22,103 bases of DNA from Chara braunii (Eukaryota > Streptophyta > Charophyceae > Charales > Characeae), in NCBI GenBank assembly GCA_003427395.1, contig BFEA01000139.1, positions 380,816-402,918 on the forward strand, written 5' to 3'. The notes beneath the pieces were generated by a model. That model was not told the DNA's origin, did no database searches, and saw nothing but the letters and a program-made list of their open reading frames with translations. Positions within the stretch are counted from its first letter, which is position 1. Every line of letters starts with the position of its first letter. Positions 9,441-18,554 of the stretch are shown one piece after another. The translations under genes and the position numbers were made by a program.

Positions 9441-9645
9441 GTTCCTACGGGAAGCGCTGCCGAAATGTTTACAAATATGAAAAAGTTGGTCATTTTTGGA
9501 CTTCTGAAAATTCTGAAAAATACAGTTTTCCTACGGGAAGCGGTGCCAAAATTTTGTAGAATTTAGGGAGTTAAAATATTTTCTGCTATGAAGAATTTGG
9601 CAATCAACCCTGTCTCGGGAAGATGCTGCCAAAATTGTCAATAAT
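9441..9645. repeat. Degenerate ~85-bp repeat, three copies
   Basis: A word like CTACGGGAAGCGCTGCCGAA occurs near 9444, as CTACGGGAAGCGGTGCCAAA near 9531, and as CTCGGGAAGATGCTGCCAAA near 9613. Spacing is about 82-87 bases. Each is followed by an AT-rich ATTTTG/TGT stretch. The copies are diverged and non-coding. Confidence 0.6.
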
Positions 9646-10640
9646 TTCTGGAATTTATTGGAATAAGGAGAGTAAGAAGTTAGTAGAGGAGTTAGACCTC
9701 GACATGGAGCATGTTCTCCTTAAACATAGTATTGGTCCGTTTGGCCTGGGCTGTGATGCAGGTATGAGAATTCGATTGAAGGCTGATTCGTTCGGCTTGA
9801 TCATACGAAGGGTCACTTTTCTGTTATCTTTTGATAACAGGTCGGTTTATGACGCAACTTCCCTGCTTCGGCATCTCAACCTAAGGTCTTGGCTTTTGTG
9901 GGCTTTCATGTTTCTTGGGGTTTTCACCCAAATTTTTTTTTAAGTGGTCATTTCTAAAGACTGAGTACCTTTATTTGAGGGATGGTGGAAATTGGTTGGG
10001 GCCTGTATGCATAAGGCAGGGTGTGAGTCGCAGAAAGCAGTAAAGTTGACTCTCTGTGTGATGTTGTTATTTGAACTTTGTGTGATCGCAGGTATGCTTA
10101 TAAGATTTGTGAATTGAACTTGGTGATAATCTGAGTATTGTGTGAATGCGGATGGACAAGCCACACAACTGTTGTGAGAGTGATCGTCTGATGCCACATG
10201 AACTTCTGCTTGACTATTTGAATTACCTTTGTTTAACATAATTATAATGGTTGAAGGGGACCCTGCAGTGGTTGTGAAAAATGATAACTTCATAACCCCT
10301 CATATACGTATATGTATACATTCTCACTTATATATACATTTAGTATCTGTACGGTCTGCTGTGACCGCGTGCAAGGTTTAAACAAACTATGTCTTGAGAG
10401 AAAAAGGAGACCCCTTCTATCTTTTTTTTTCTTTTTAGAGCTTTTATAGTTGGACGTTGGAATCCGTGGCAGCCATCAAAGTCAAACCCCTTGATGTCTC
10501 TCCAGACCCTAGATGATGGAGCTTCCCTCCTAGGCCACGAGAGTTGACTGCCACCACAAGCCGGAACTTGTGTACCACCCACTCTCCGCATGGTGCAGAA
10601 GAGGGTGTGGTGATCAATCGCTTTAGCAGTTGTCTAGCGT
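9646..10640. other. No supported gene
   Basis: Open frames of 106 codons (plus, 9623-9943), 117 codons (minus, 9940-10293) and 83 codons (minus, 10340-10591) are without recognisable domains or good start context. A TATATACATT-like AT patch lies at 10300-10340. Confidence 0.35.
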
Positions 10641-10654
10641 CGAGAGATTAACCC

Positions 10655-10860
10655 CTCAAGGCGCGTGTCAGCCGACACTTGAGTGTCGAAACGTGACCCC
10701 CGAAATTATCGAGGGTCGCATGATTGTGGGTACCACATAGTACTCCATCGTTGCGACTGCGTACGTATGCTTGTATTGCTAGTCAATACGAGAAAGGCCT
10801 AACGCTCGTACAGTTTTATGATTGAGTTCCGCTCGCGACGCCTAACCGATTACTATGTTA
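10655..10860 (+). repeat. Degenerate duplicated block, copy 1
   Basis: This block matches 11258-11460. It contains CAGCCGACACTTGAGTGTCG (hairpin CGACACT/AGTGTCG near 10671-10686), then the hairpin GACCCCCGA-AATTA-TCGAGGGTC near 10695-10717, then the shared word ACATAGTACTCCATC near 10736. The copies are about 600 bases apart. Confidence 0.6.
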
Positions 10861-11257
10861 AAAGGTTATGGGACAGTCCTTCAAAAAAAAAGGAGACGTT
10901 TTCGTTAAGCGTTTCCCTTGGACACGATTGCCCTAATTGAGAGGCACTCGGATTTTTGGATGGGTCAGGCCTACAAGCCATACTTAGTTTGTAAGGTTTC
11001 AGCGGTTTACTTTTGTTTCATTTTTGTTGTTGTCGCGGTTTTCCTTCTCTGTGTTTTTAATTTATATTGGTGGAACGATAAGGTTTCGGGCGGAAGGGTT
11101 AGCGTGTCGCAAGTGGTGCGCCAGACAACTCACCACCGCTCCAAATTCCTTCCTACCCTAGACACCATCTTACCCCGCACCCTTTAGGGCACCACAGGAT
11201 GCAAAAGATAGCAAGGCTCTCGGACCGTCTTTGCGCTCGCTAAAGGTTTACCCTTCT

Positions 11258-11460
11258 TAGCATGCGCTTCAGCCAACGCCTGAACATCGAAAGCGATCCC
11301 ATATTTCAGATGGGGTCACACCTTTATGAGCACTACATAGTACTCCATCATGGCTACTGCTCATGTATTCATGCATGGCTGGTCATTATGAAGGCAAATC
11401 GTAAAGTAGCATCTTATTTATACATAATTTTGCGTCTGGCTTTGACGCGCCTTGATCCGA
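11258..11460 (+). repeat. Degenerate duplicated block, copy 2
   Basis: This copy aligns with 10655-10860: CTTCAGCCAACGCCTGAACATCG, then GATCCCAT...ATGGGGTC, then CTACATAGTACTCCATCATGGC. The second hairpin is kept although its bases differ, with GATCCCAT pairing to ATGGGGTC through one G-T pair. No protein domain is seen in the overlapping 73-codon ORF. Confidence 0.6.
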
Positions 11461-11940
11461 GAAAAGTTATGCGTCAAGTGTAGATAGGGACTAGGCACGA
11501 TCTACGAGTAAAACTTGATGATTTGTTCTCTTAGAGAGTATCGCATGGTTAGAATGACCGTCCTAGTCGACCGGCGTAGGGTCACGTCCGAGAGATCATC
11601 ACCTCGGGCGACGGTTCACACACGAGTTCGATTCGGGCGTTGACCACCCGGACCCCCTATGCTACAGCGAACGAGAAACGCCCTCGGTCGGGCCACCTCT
11701 GCGATTGCATACGAAAAGCTTTCGCACGTGGTTCGGTAGCTCAGCAGGGATGCGCCCACCCAAGGGATGGTGACAACTCCCGCGGGTGGAGGTAAGTTGT
11801 GCCTCGCGTGACCCTATCCTGTCGTAAGGGCTCGTGAGAGGTACGGCTGGCGCACTCCGCCGGAACGACAAACCGCGCTCTACGACGAAGTCCTGCAAAA
11901 TCTTGCGTGATGCGGCCGAGAAGTCCGCCTGCGAGACTGA
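11461..11940. other. No supported gene
   Basis: GC-leaning sequence with overlapping ORFs on both strands but no domain. A tRNA B-box-like GAGTTCGATTC lies near 11625, without a matching A box that I trust. Confidence 0.3.
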
Positions 11941-11944
11941 TGCG

Positions 11945-12545
11945 CTCGACACCGCTTTTTTCAAAGAAACTGTCAGCCCCCCCCAAAGATCCACCCTGCC
12001 GCTGCTTTGCCACCGTTTCGACCAAAACCCAGTGCGCGGTCCCACGAGCAGCTACCAGTCCCGCATTTTTCAAAGAAACTACTCCCCCCCCCCCAAAGTG
12101 TCATGCCTGCACCTGCCTGCATTTTTTGAACTTTCCAACGACCAAACGAGCCCGAATCAACGACCGGTATAATGAAGGACAACGAAAATGTCTCGGGGGG
12201 AAATGCCTCAGGGGGGGGAAACGCACTCCTGATGGGCTGCGAACTTTTCCACTTTTCCACCCTACCGCTGCGTTCGACCAAAACCCAGCGTGTGGTCCCA
12301 CGACCAGCTACCAGTTTCACATTTTTCAAAGCAACTGGCACCACCCCCCAAAGTTTCACCCTGCCGCTGCTTTGTCACCGTTTCGACCAAACCCAATGCA
12401 CGGTTTCACTGGCAGCTACCGGTCCCACTTTTTTCAAAGGAACTGCCACCCTCCCCCCAAAGTGTTGTGCTTGCACCTGCCTGCATTTTTCGAACCTTCC
12501 GACGACCAAACGAGCCATAATCAACGACCGTATAATGAAGGACGA
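11945..12545 (+). repeat. Two-copy ~365-bp tandem repeat with 110-bp subrepeats
   Basis: TTTTTCAAAGAAACT-like words occur at about 11957, 12067, 12323 and 12432 (spacing 110, 256, 109), each followed by a C-run and CCAAAG. The closing segment CGACCAAACGAGCC..AATCAACGACCG..TATAATGAAGGAC is found near 12138-12182 and again near 12500-12543, about 362 bases later. A 217-codon plus ORF (11907-12560) crosses it and is internally repeated, but overlapping minus frames are open too, so I do not call it coding. Confidence 0.75.
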
Positions 12546-12559
12546 CGTCAATTTCCATA

Positions 12560-12905
12560 GTAGGAAGAAAGAGGGACTGAAAGGGTTGGAGAGCGCCCAG
12601 AAGTAGGCGGACCTAGGTTCAATCTGACGGTTTAGTCAGAGCTCCTTGGAGGGGGTTTTACTCGGGATGGAAGGTTAGGCTAGTTTAGATGCGCCCTTAT
12701 TTAGTTGCTTTTTATTTTGGTTTTGCTTGCTGTGACGTTTGGTCTGTTTATTTCTGGTTGTTCTTCGGCGAGGCTAAGCCTGTCGGACCTTTGCTTTTAT
12801 GGCTCTGCCAAGTGTTGTTGGGGTAAAACCCACATTCTACTCGGGGCTTCGACCCCAGGCTCAATTGTTTCCTTTCCGGGTTGTTTGTGAGGGATTCCCG
12901 GCCTC
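12560..12905. other. No supported gene; small hairpins
   Basis: Small inverted repeats TGGG/CCCA (12819-12832) and GGGG-CTTCGA-CCCC (12843-12856) are present. No protein-coding frame is supported. The LINE poly(A) begins at 12910. Confidence 0.35.
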
Positions 12906-13360
12906 ATGGTTTTCTTTTTTCTTTTTTTTTTTGCAGCAAAAACACTTTTATTTCAAAACAAGTCGGAGTCGGGGACCCCACAAATCCACCCGGAGTTATC
13001 CTAGCAGCATCAGCTAGTTTAGCGTAAGGAGTAGGCTAGTCTAGGCACAGAGGTGACCAAATCTAGGCCGCTGTCCTGAAACCACTCCTGGAAAAATTCC
13101 TGCATCAAGCCTTAAAAGTTAAAACCAAACAAAATCAAAGAATGGCTACAACTATGCTACCCACCGGAAAAAAAAAACAAATCCACATTCCAAAAGCTAG
13201 GTCCTTAACTACTGTTCTTACCGGTGTAATCTGAGTTCTGTCTAAATCGACAGGTGGACCCGAAGGACCAATAGTACTCGGGTGGCACTCCTTCCACTAG
13301 CAAAACCAATTGTCTTTCTACCGTGGATAAAGAGAACCGAGCACCCAAGTTCCTACCTAT

Positions 13361-14638
13361 CTACTCCCCCTTCCAAAACCATTTATCAAACACAAGCTTA
13401 CCCTCCTCTAACTTAACTAGCTTACCCCCCAAACCCAAAGTCTCACCGAACCACCTGCCTGATGTTTTTTTCCCTTTCCTTGTCCAATCCGCCTGAATGA
13501 TGCGTCGCAGGGAGGACCTAAACAAGGCCATGATTTCCCTATTAGTCATTTCTCGTTCTTCGAAGTTCCGCAGGTTGCGTTGTCTCCATATTACGTCACA
13601 TCTAACTGCTCTGGCCGCCTGAGCAATATACCCCCAACCTTTTTGAAGATCCATGTTGTCTGGGATTCCCCCCAACAAAACCCACTGACGGTTTCATGTC
13701 ATGCAGTTTTCTGAAATCAGATCCCAAAATTTCTGCCACCAGTCCCATATAGCTTTCGAGGATGGACAATCGTACCAGAGGTGGGCAGTGGACTAGTACG
13801 CCCAACAACATCTTTTACAGGCAAGTTCCACCTGCAAACCTCGCTGGACTAACGTAACCGCTGAGGGAGTAGCCTGAAGGGAAAGAAGCCACAGAATGGA
13901 TGCAATACACAGGTTCGGGGCTTGTAACAACTGGGACCAACAGCGAGAAACATCTCTTTCGATCTGATTGTCCTCACAGTCTAGGACTTGCCTCCACCTT
14001 GAAACAGCCACCTGTGAGGGGGAGCGGGTGGGGCGTTGGGCATTGTAGCCCTGGGCCACTGAGTATTGTACCAATGGCATATCCTCTCCCCCTACCCCTA
14101 GACCTTTCCAACCCCATAACTTTGAATCAACTTTCAATTCAAACAATGTTTTACCCTGGGCATACTCTCTGCATGCCCATTCACCATCCTCATGGCATTC
14201 TTCCCAAATTCTTACTTGGGACAGTTCAGTACCCAAAGGGGGGTGCGACTCATTATTCCTAAGGGATAACAAGCTGGTATTGGGCAAACCTTGCCACCAC
14301 TGGAACACTCTTTTCCCACACAAATCAGTATTCATTAATTTCCAAAAGAAAGGTAGGTTCTCCAGGGGCTGTACTATATACCAAGTCTCAGGAGGATCAT
14401 TTCCTTCTGGGCTCAAGATACGGCGTCATTCGACTGGGATGGCATGTATCAGAGTCACCAATCTTTCTTCTACAAACCACACTGAACCCAACTTCGCTAT
14501 CAGTTCTGTCGGGGAAAACCATTGGTTAGAGAGACAATCCCAAATATCATTTATTCTTAACACCCCTGCCGAAGCTCCCCCCCGTAGTATCAGCTGAAAA
14601 ACAGGTTTCATCCTCCTTCCGAATATAAGGGTTATCAA
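13361..14638 (-). pseudogene. LINE ORF2 C-terminus with zf-RVT-like region
   Basis: One minus-strand frame covers this stretch but is broken by TGA (14426-14428), TAG (13793-13795) and TGA (13694-13696). It carries ILWLLSLQATPSAVTL, then ACKRC, then after the TAG STAHLWYDCPSSKAIWDWW, and after the TGA AVRCDVIWRQRNLRNFEE. These are the conserved elements of the zf-RVT region: leader W...L..A.PT, CxxC, HLxxxC and a final W..RN.R.F. Two of the stops come from TGA, consistent with simple decay. Confidence 0.8.
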
Positions 14639-14748
14639 AAAGTGGTTGGAGGAGTACTTCCGCTTTTGTGACTGGTTGCAGCCAGGCAGTTGGTCTGAGC
14701 TTCTTCCAGGCCGAAATGATTGCCTTCCAAAATTCTGATTTAATGGTT

Positions 14749-15324
14749 CTATTTTGGTATGAGCTCAGCAGTAGACAGGTCCAAACATCCGACAGTCTGC
14801 TCAGGTTCCCATTCTGAAGCCAATATCACTTCCGCTAAAGACACCCAGTGAGAATCTTTCACAGAACACATAGCTTTAATAATCCAACGTACCAACATTG
14901 CAACACTTTTCTTCTGAGCATCTACTAGACCCAGTCCCCCTTCTGATTTAGGGAAACACGGCAAATCCCAAGCCACCTTTGATAATAACTCTTCATCTTC
15001 TTTGGCGAACGGTTTCCGTATAAACTTCGTTGAGCGTCTCTTTATCAAGGTGCAGAGATTCCTTCCCAAAGGCCACAGCAGAGCAAAAAGAGCACTATTG
15101 ATAACCATTGCCCGTCCAAAGATCGACAAATGATAAACCTTTCCCCAAATGGAAACCCTCTGCATTGTGCGATGTAATAGGATACTCTCCTGGTCTACTG
15201 CATACGACAGTAGTGCTACTTGTACCCCTAGAAACCTCTCTGAGTCGCCGCTTTGATTTATTGTATACCCCAGTTTACCACCGGAGCATGTACCGAAGGT
15301 AGAAAAAATAATGACTTCGACCAA
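14749..15324 (-). pseudogene. LINE RT thumb and post-RT fragment
   Basis: This 191-codon frame includes YLGV-like RFLGVQVAL, then KVYHLSIFGRAMVINSAL (the 'W....LS.AGR..LI.SVL' segment), and then DLPCFPKSEGGLGLVDAQKKSVAML. The last is the 'P..EGGLG..D......A.L..W' signature common after the RT domain in plant L1 elements. The frame ends near 14749. LINE-like sequence continues in a second frame (SEFWKAIISAWKK, then EVLLQPLFDNPYI) between about 14750 and 14610, so another frameshift is present. Confidence 0.8.
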
Positions 15325-15506
15325 TTTACGGAAGCCTCAGATAACTCTGAATACTCATCCAAACAGGATTTTAGAGCAAGCATAGATGATTTCATATTCT
15401 CTGAGATTGCAAATAAATCATTGGCCAGAGATTTCACCTTGCATTCAACAGAAAAAAAAACTGTGTTAATTTTAAGGTTGGAGCAACGTTTGCCATATTC
15501 GAGCAA
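15258..15506 (-). pseudogene. LINE reverse transcriptase palm fragment
   Basis: The 82-codon frame contains KSLANDLFAIS followed by LKSCLDEYSELSEASVNWSK. This matches the pattern around the catalytic F/Y-A-D-D box of plant LINE reverse transcriptases and the downstream 'F...SG..IN..KS' segment. The first catalytic Asp is Asn here (LAND for xADD), consistent with decay. It overlaps the next fragment in another frame, so a frameshift lies near 15260-15320. Confidence 0.7.
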
Positions 15507-15695
15507 CGTTCAAATTAACGTTGGTGCTCAAACAATCATTCTGCGGGGTGGTCAACAATTCTTCAACAGTGTGATCATGACATAAACGTCGCTTAAGTCA
15601 CGAGTACTGTTGGGCCATTGTTAGCAAAACTAAGTACGTTTTCTTCAAAGATAATGGGCTAGAAGTACAAGGACTTACAGAGACACATGAGCTAC

Positions 15696-15698
<3 letters not shown>

Positions 15699-15738
<40 letters not shown>
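15699..15738. repeat. (AG)n microsatellite
   Basis: About 20 AG units. Sequence from 15507 to 15698 holds only small repeats of GAGCAACGTT (15480, 15501). Confidence 0.95.
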
Positions 15739-15739
<1 letters not shown>

Positions 15740-15802
15740 ACAAAACATGGCAATGCCGCTGGCACTCAGTGTCACACTTGATTGTTCACAATCCTTTTCG
15801 AA

Positions 15803-15815
15803 TGCGAATGGGAAC
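15803..15815. repeat. Target-site duplication, left copy
   Basis: TGCGAATGGGAAC; its partner is at 15970-15982, with a single G/A difference. Confidence 0.75.
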
Positions 15816-15969
15816 CTTTTTTTTTTTTTTTTTTTTTTGGAAAGTGTGTCGATTTATATTGCAAAATCTCTTAACAAAGGCCGGGGACCTCACAATTCAA
15901 CCCGGATGTAAACTCAGAACCAGCTGGAAACCGGGTCAAGCGTCCCATTCCTACCTCTAAAAAAAGGAC
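15816..15969 (-). mobile_element. Short retroposon sharing the LINE 3' end
   Basis: A 22-base T-run (15817-15838) is the poly(A) tail of a minus-strand insertion of about 154 bp. Its last 70 bases resemble the 3' end of the LINE at 12933-13010, with CGGGGACC(T/C)CACAA and ACCCGGA shared in order. It is bracketed by TGCGAATGGGAAC (15803-15815) and TGCAAATGGGAAC (15970-15982), a 13-bp target-site duplication with one mismatch. It is either a very short 5'-truncated LINE copy or a SINE that borrows the LINE tail. Confidence 0.8.
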
Positions 15970-15982
15970 TGCAAATGGGAAC
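15970..15982. repeat. Target-site duplication, right copy
   Basis: TGCAAATGGGAAC, directly at the non-poly(A) end of the short retroposon. Confidence 0.75.
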
Positions 15983-16369
15983 TTGACCCTTGAACATGGC
16001 AAGGTACACCCCCGTGGGTCCCATCGTGGATTATTTTATTTGATTTTTTTTTTCCTTCTTTTGTTGTTGTGCTTTCGTATTGAAGGCCATATGTATTATC
16101 CGCGAAGGCCCCCAAAACACTCCGAAGATCCACGGGCATTGAGGACGTCTTGGGTTCAATCCCCTTTGGCCTCATGTACCTTCGTGGGTAGCAATTCGGC
16201 GCACGCCACCGTTGGTCCCCGTGACTGGCATTGGGCACAGACTGCTCATCCTCATAGGGGGAGGGGACCGGAGGGGAGGCCCATCGAAGAAGCTCAGTCC
16301 TGATGCTACTAGCTGACCCGTGGCCGGTGTCGCCCACCTGGGCCGAGGTCCCGCTACCAAAAACGATAG
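15983..16369. other. No supported gene; possible SINE B box
   Basis: GGGTTCAATCCC near 16151-16162 is a fair B box on the plus strand. No convincing A box or tRNA fold is present. ORFs on both strands (106 and 126 codons) are overlapping and lack domains. Confidence 0.3.
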
Positions 16370-16477
16370 GATCGAGGTCTTGAATCTGGATGTGTTTTAG
16401 GTAGAAATGCAGAATAGCATTTCAATATCGATTTCCTGCACATCTCCATAAAATCATCCAGATTCAGGGATTCGATC
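16370..16477. repeat. Inverted repeat with nested hairpin
   Basis: The arms 16370-16392 and 16455-16477 are 23 bases each and match at 18 positions as inverted copies (GATCGA at the outer end, TGAATCTGGATG at the inner end). Between them GAAATGC (16404-16410) pairs with GCATTTC (16417-16423). The 108-base unit could fold as a long hairpin or be a small foldback element. No flanking target duplication was recognised. Confidence 0.65.
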
Positions 16478-16585
16478 TCATCATGTTTGGTAATCGGACT
16501 TTGTGTGTGTGTAGCAGGTATCGCCCCTCGATTCGTAGCATGGATGTGGCTGCTACGTGGTTCCCTGTGATACTATAATGAGAGG

Positions 16586-16780
16586 AAAAAAAAAAAAAAA
16601 AAAAAAAAAAAGGCCTGAAAGGCCGACCTGTCCAGATTCGACGGGTAATTTTCTATGTATCGTTCCAATTTTAACGGATGTCCTGGAGGACAGATTCGAC
16701 AGGTAATTGAAACACCCTTGGAAAAAAAAAAAAAAAAACGGTCACACTCGATGCGTAGCCGTTCGGAAAAAAAAAAAAAA
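16586..16780. repeat. Three A-runs with a short duplicated word
   Basis: A-runs of about 26, 17 and 14 bases lie at 16586-16611, 16722-16738 and 16767-16780. CAGATTCGAC(G/A)GGTAATT occurs twice between the first two (near 16634 and 16690). These may be remains of plus-strand retroposon tails. From 16781 to 17180 I see no supported gene. Confidence 0.6.
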
Positions 16781-17183
16781 GAGGAAACTGCTCCGGGGTC
16801 ACAGTTTTAGTTCAAAATAGGCACGTAAAACACGTTGTGGCAACATGAACGTCGTCCTAGTTCAGATAGGCAAGCAAACCTTTTGCTGGCAGTCGGACCG
16901 CAGGTATACTTCGTATCAAGCATGAACATCACTAAAAGCGTGGCTGCATTGGGCCCAATCGAGGACGAACCGGGACATGCAGAGACCACCTACCGGGAGC
17001 TGTTGAGAGATCACTGCATACGGTCCTGTGGACCCGACCTACGGAGGCCACCCCCGGTAGCGGAGGTTGGTCGAGCGGCCGATTTCGAAATGGGGCGCAA
17101 ATTTGTCCCGCCTGGCCGTGGACATTGAGATTCGAATACTCGTTGTCCTGTAGAGGTCGTCGTTCCAGCCAGAAGGCCGCTGT

Positions 17184-17284
17184 GCTCTGTGGAGAGCTCA
17201 CCATTCCGCCCCGAGCCTGCCGCTGCGCTCTGTGGAGAGCTCACCATTCCGCCCTGAGGCTGTTGCTGCGCTCTGGACATCAAG
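17184..17284 (+). repeat. 43-bp tandem repeat, ~2.4 copies
   Basis: GCTCTGTGGAGAGCTCACCA begins at 17184 and 17227, and a third shortened copy begins at 17270. Each full unit contains the palindrome GAGCTC and CATTCCGCCC. It ends at a good splice donor and may lie in the 5' leader or promoter of the gene below. Confidence 0.8.
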
Positions 17285-17530
17285 GTAAGCGCCAATCAAC
17301 CTTTCTTCTTCTTCTTCTTCTTCTTCTTCTTCTCCTTCGTCTTCTTCTTCTTCTTCTTTTTCTTCTTCTTCTTCTTCTCACTACCACTCACTATTCTTTC
17401 CCTGTTCTCTGTTGTGGACCTTCCCCGTTCGTGGTTGTCGTTCTCAACCCTTTTTCTGCGTACTCACGAGAAGAGAAGGGAAGGCGACGGTATCGTTGAG
17501 GAACTGTTATTGGATATGCTGATGATGTAG
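17285..17530 (+). other. Candidate 5'-UTR intron of the downstream gene
   Basis: CATCAAG|GTAAGC at 17284/17285 is a near-perfect plant-type donor. A pyrimidine-rich interior (the TTC tract) and the acceptor GATGATGTAG|G at 17530/17531 follow. Removing it would join an untranslated exon to a short leader 17 bases before the ATG at 17548. The placement is inferred and no transcript evidence is available. Confidence 0.4.
17302..17378. repeat. (TTC)n microsatellite
   Basis: About 25 TTC units with a few interruptions. It is inside the candidate 5'-UTR intron. Confidence 0.9.
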
Positions 17531-17547
17531 GCGAGGGCGAGGGGAAG

Positions 17548-18111
17548 ATGAGCGGGGTGTGGGGTAGTGTCGGGATTCCAGCGTGTGAAGATTTGGAGAA
17601 AGAGCGAGAGAGGCTAGAAGATGATATTTGTTACATGAACGAGCAGATGAAAGAGCGAAACATACGTCTGAAAAGATGGGAAAGCAAGAGGTGGAAAGAC
17701 TGTTTAGAGAGAGTTGGTGTAATGAAGGCACTGGATAAAGGTCGTAAAGGAGGACATGGTATTCAGTATGTCCCTCCACAGAAACATAAGAGACCACGTG
17801 ACGATGCACCACATTCGTGCGTGTCTTTAGTACCATGCTCTGATGATCCTTTTTTTATATTACAAACCGTTTGGCCCACGAGTAACGAGTACACACAAGA
17901 ACAGATAAGTGATGATGAACTTGAACGGACGAGATATAAGGATTTGTTCATGTACTCGATCGATTCGCTGAGACATTTCAAGAGTGGGTTCAATGTCGAG
18001 CAATGTGGAACATCTGAGCAGGCGCTAAAAGACCTCCAACATATGATCAATCTTCAAGACAGATCTGATGAACTCATTGAAGCATTGCTTGTGCATGCTG
18101 CAAAAGATTGA
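17548..18111 (+). CDS. Hypothetical 187-residue protein with coiled-coil-like N-terminus
   Basis: I do not recognise the family. The ORF opens with MSGVWGSVG. A strongly charged helix follows at about residues 15-65 (KERERLEDD, NEQMKERNIRLKRW, RWKDCLERVG) that looks coiled-coil-forming. Next come a basic patch (QKHKRPRDD, about 78-86) and an acidic-to-helical second half (SDDELERTRYKDLF, QALKDLQHMI, DELIEALL). There is no signal peptide or membrane segment. An in-frame TGA lies upstream at 17497, so the ATG at 17548 is the first start. It ends in TGA. It may be exon 1 of the same gene as the next ORF, since cutting after codon GCTT (about 18090) and resuming at 18338 would keep phase, but the GTGCAT donor is poor. 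A separate gene is equally possible. An A-run at 18213-18227 lies between them. Confidence 0.55.
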   Translation: MSGVWGSVGIPACEDLEKERERLEDDICYMNEQMKERNIRLKRWESKRWKDCLERVGVMKALDKGRKGGHGIQYVPPQKHKRPRDDAPHSCVSLVPCSDDPFFILQTVWPTSNEYTQEQISDDELERTRYKDLFMYSIDSLRHFKSGFNVEQCGTSEQALKDLQHMINLQDRSDELIEALLVHAAKD

Positions 18112-18410
18112 CTTTATGATAACGGTTACATTTGACATTTGACAGATAGGGTAGTGACTTTCTGTACATTAGAGACTTCTTGACTGAGGCGAATTAAAAA
18201 AGATATGTAAGGAAAAAAAAAAAAAAATTAAGACTCGTGCAGGATGGTTACTCGTACTGTATGCAAGTTATACAACTTTTTGTCATAAGCTTTACCAGTA
18301 TCAAATTATCTTCATCTCTACTTGTTCAACTACGCAGGTTTTACGTGTCGATCCTTACAGTAAACATGTCGCGCGTGTCGAGACTTCATCCAGATGACAT
18401 TTGCCAATAG
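18112..18410 (+). other. Inter-ORF stretch with candidate acceptor sites
   Basis: It holds an A-run (18213-18227), a pyrimidine-rich approach to CTACGCAG|G (18337/18338), CTTACAG|T (18360) and GCCAATAG|T (18410). The frame of the next ORF is open upstream from 18411, and from 18366 (ATG) if the TAG at 18408-18410 is ignored. The real start or exon boundary therefore lies here but cannot be fixed from sequence. Confidence 0.4.
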
Positions 18411-18554
18411 TGGGAGGCAGGTGGTTGCCCGCCATGCACCCCTCTTCACACAAATGTACAAGCGTTTCAACCACCAACATACAAGAAACATGTCGTCAAT
18501 TGGGAGCCTGGTTTGTTGCAACCGGATACAAGGGATGAAGAATTTTGTTTTGCA

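Larger units (their letters stand above)
12910..15506 (-). mobile_element. Decayed, 5'-truncated L1-like LINE (minus strand)
   Basis: Read on the minus strand, the element runs from a fragment of the reverse-transcriptase palm near 15500 through the thumb, the post-RT region and a CCHC/zf-RVT-like C-terminus. It ends after about 430 bases of 3' untranslated sequence in a poly(A) tail, which is the T-rich run with one or two C at 12910-12932 on plus. Endonuclease and the N-terminal half of RT are missing. At least three reading frames and several nonsense codons are needed to follow the protein, and the YxDD catalytic motif reads LAND. It cannot be active. The 5' junction (between about 15440 and 15506) and a target duplication were not identified. 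Confidence 0.85.

Noticed and set aside
11907-12560. 217-codon plus ORF with internal repeats
   Set aside because: It follows the 365-bp tandem repeat, and opposite-strand frames are equally open.
12900-16170. GGCCTCATG near 12899 and 16168 as a target duplication of the LINE
   Set aside because: Only 9 bases match, and the right copy lies some 650 bases beyond the last LINE-like sequence; coincidence is more likely.
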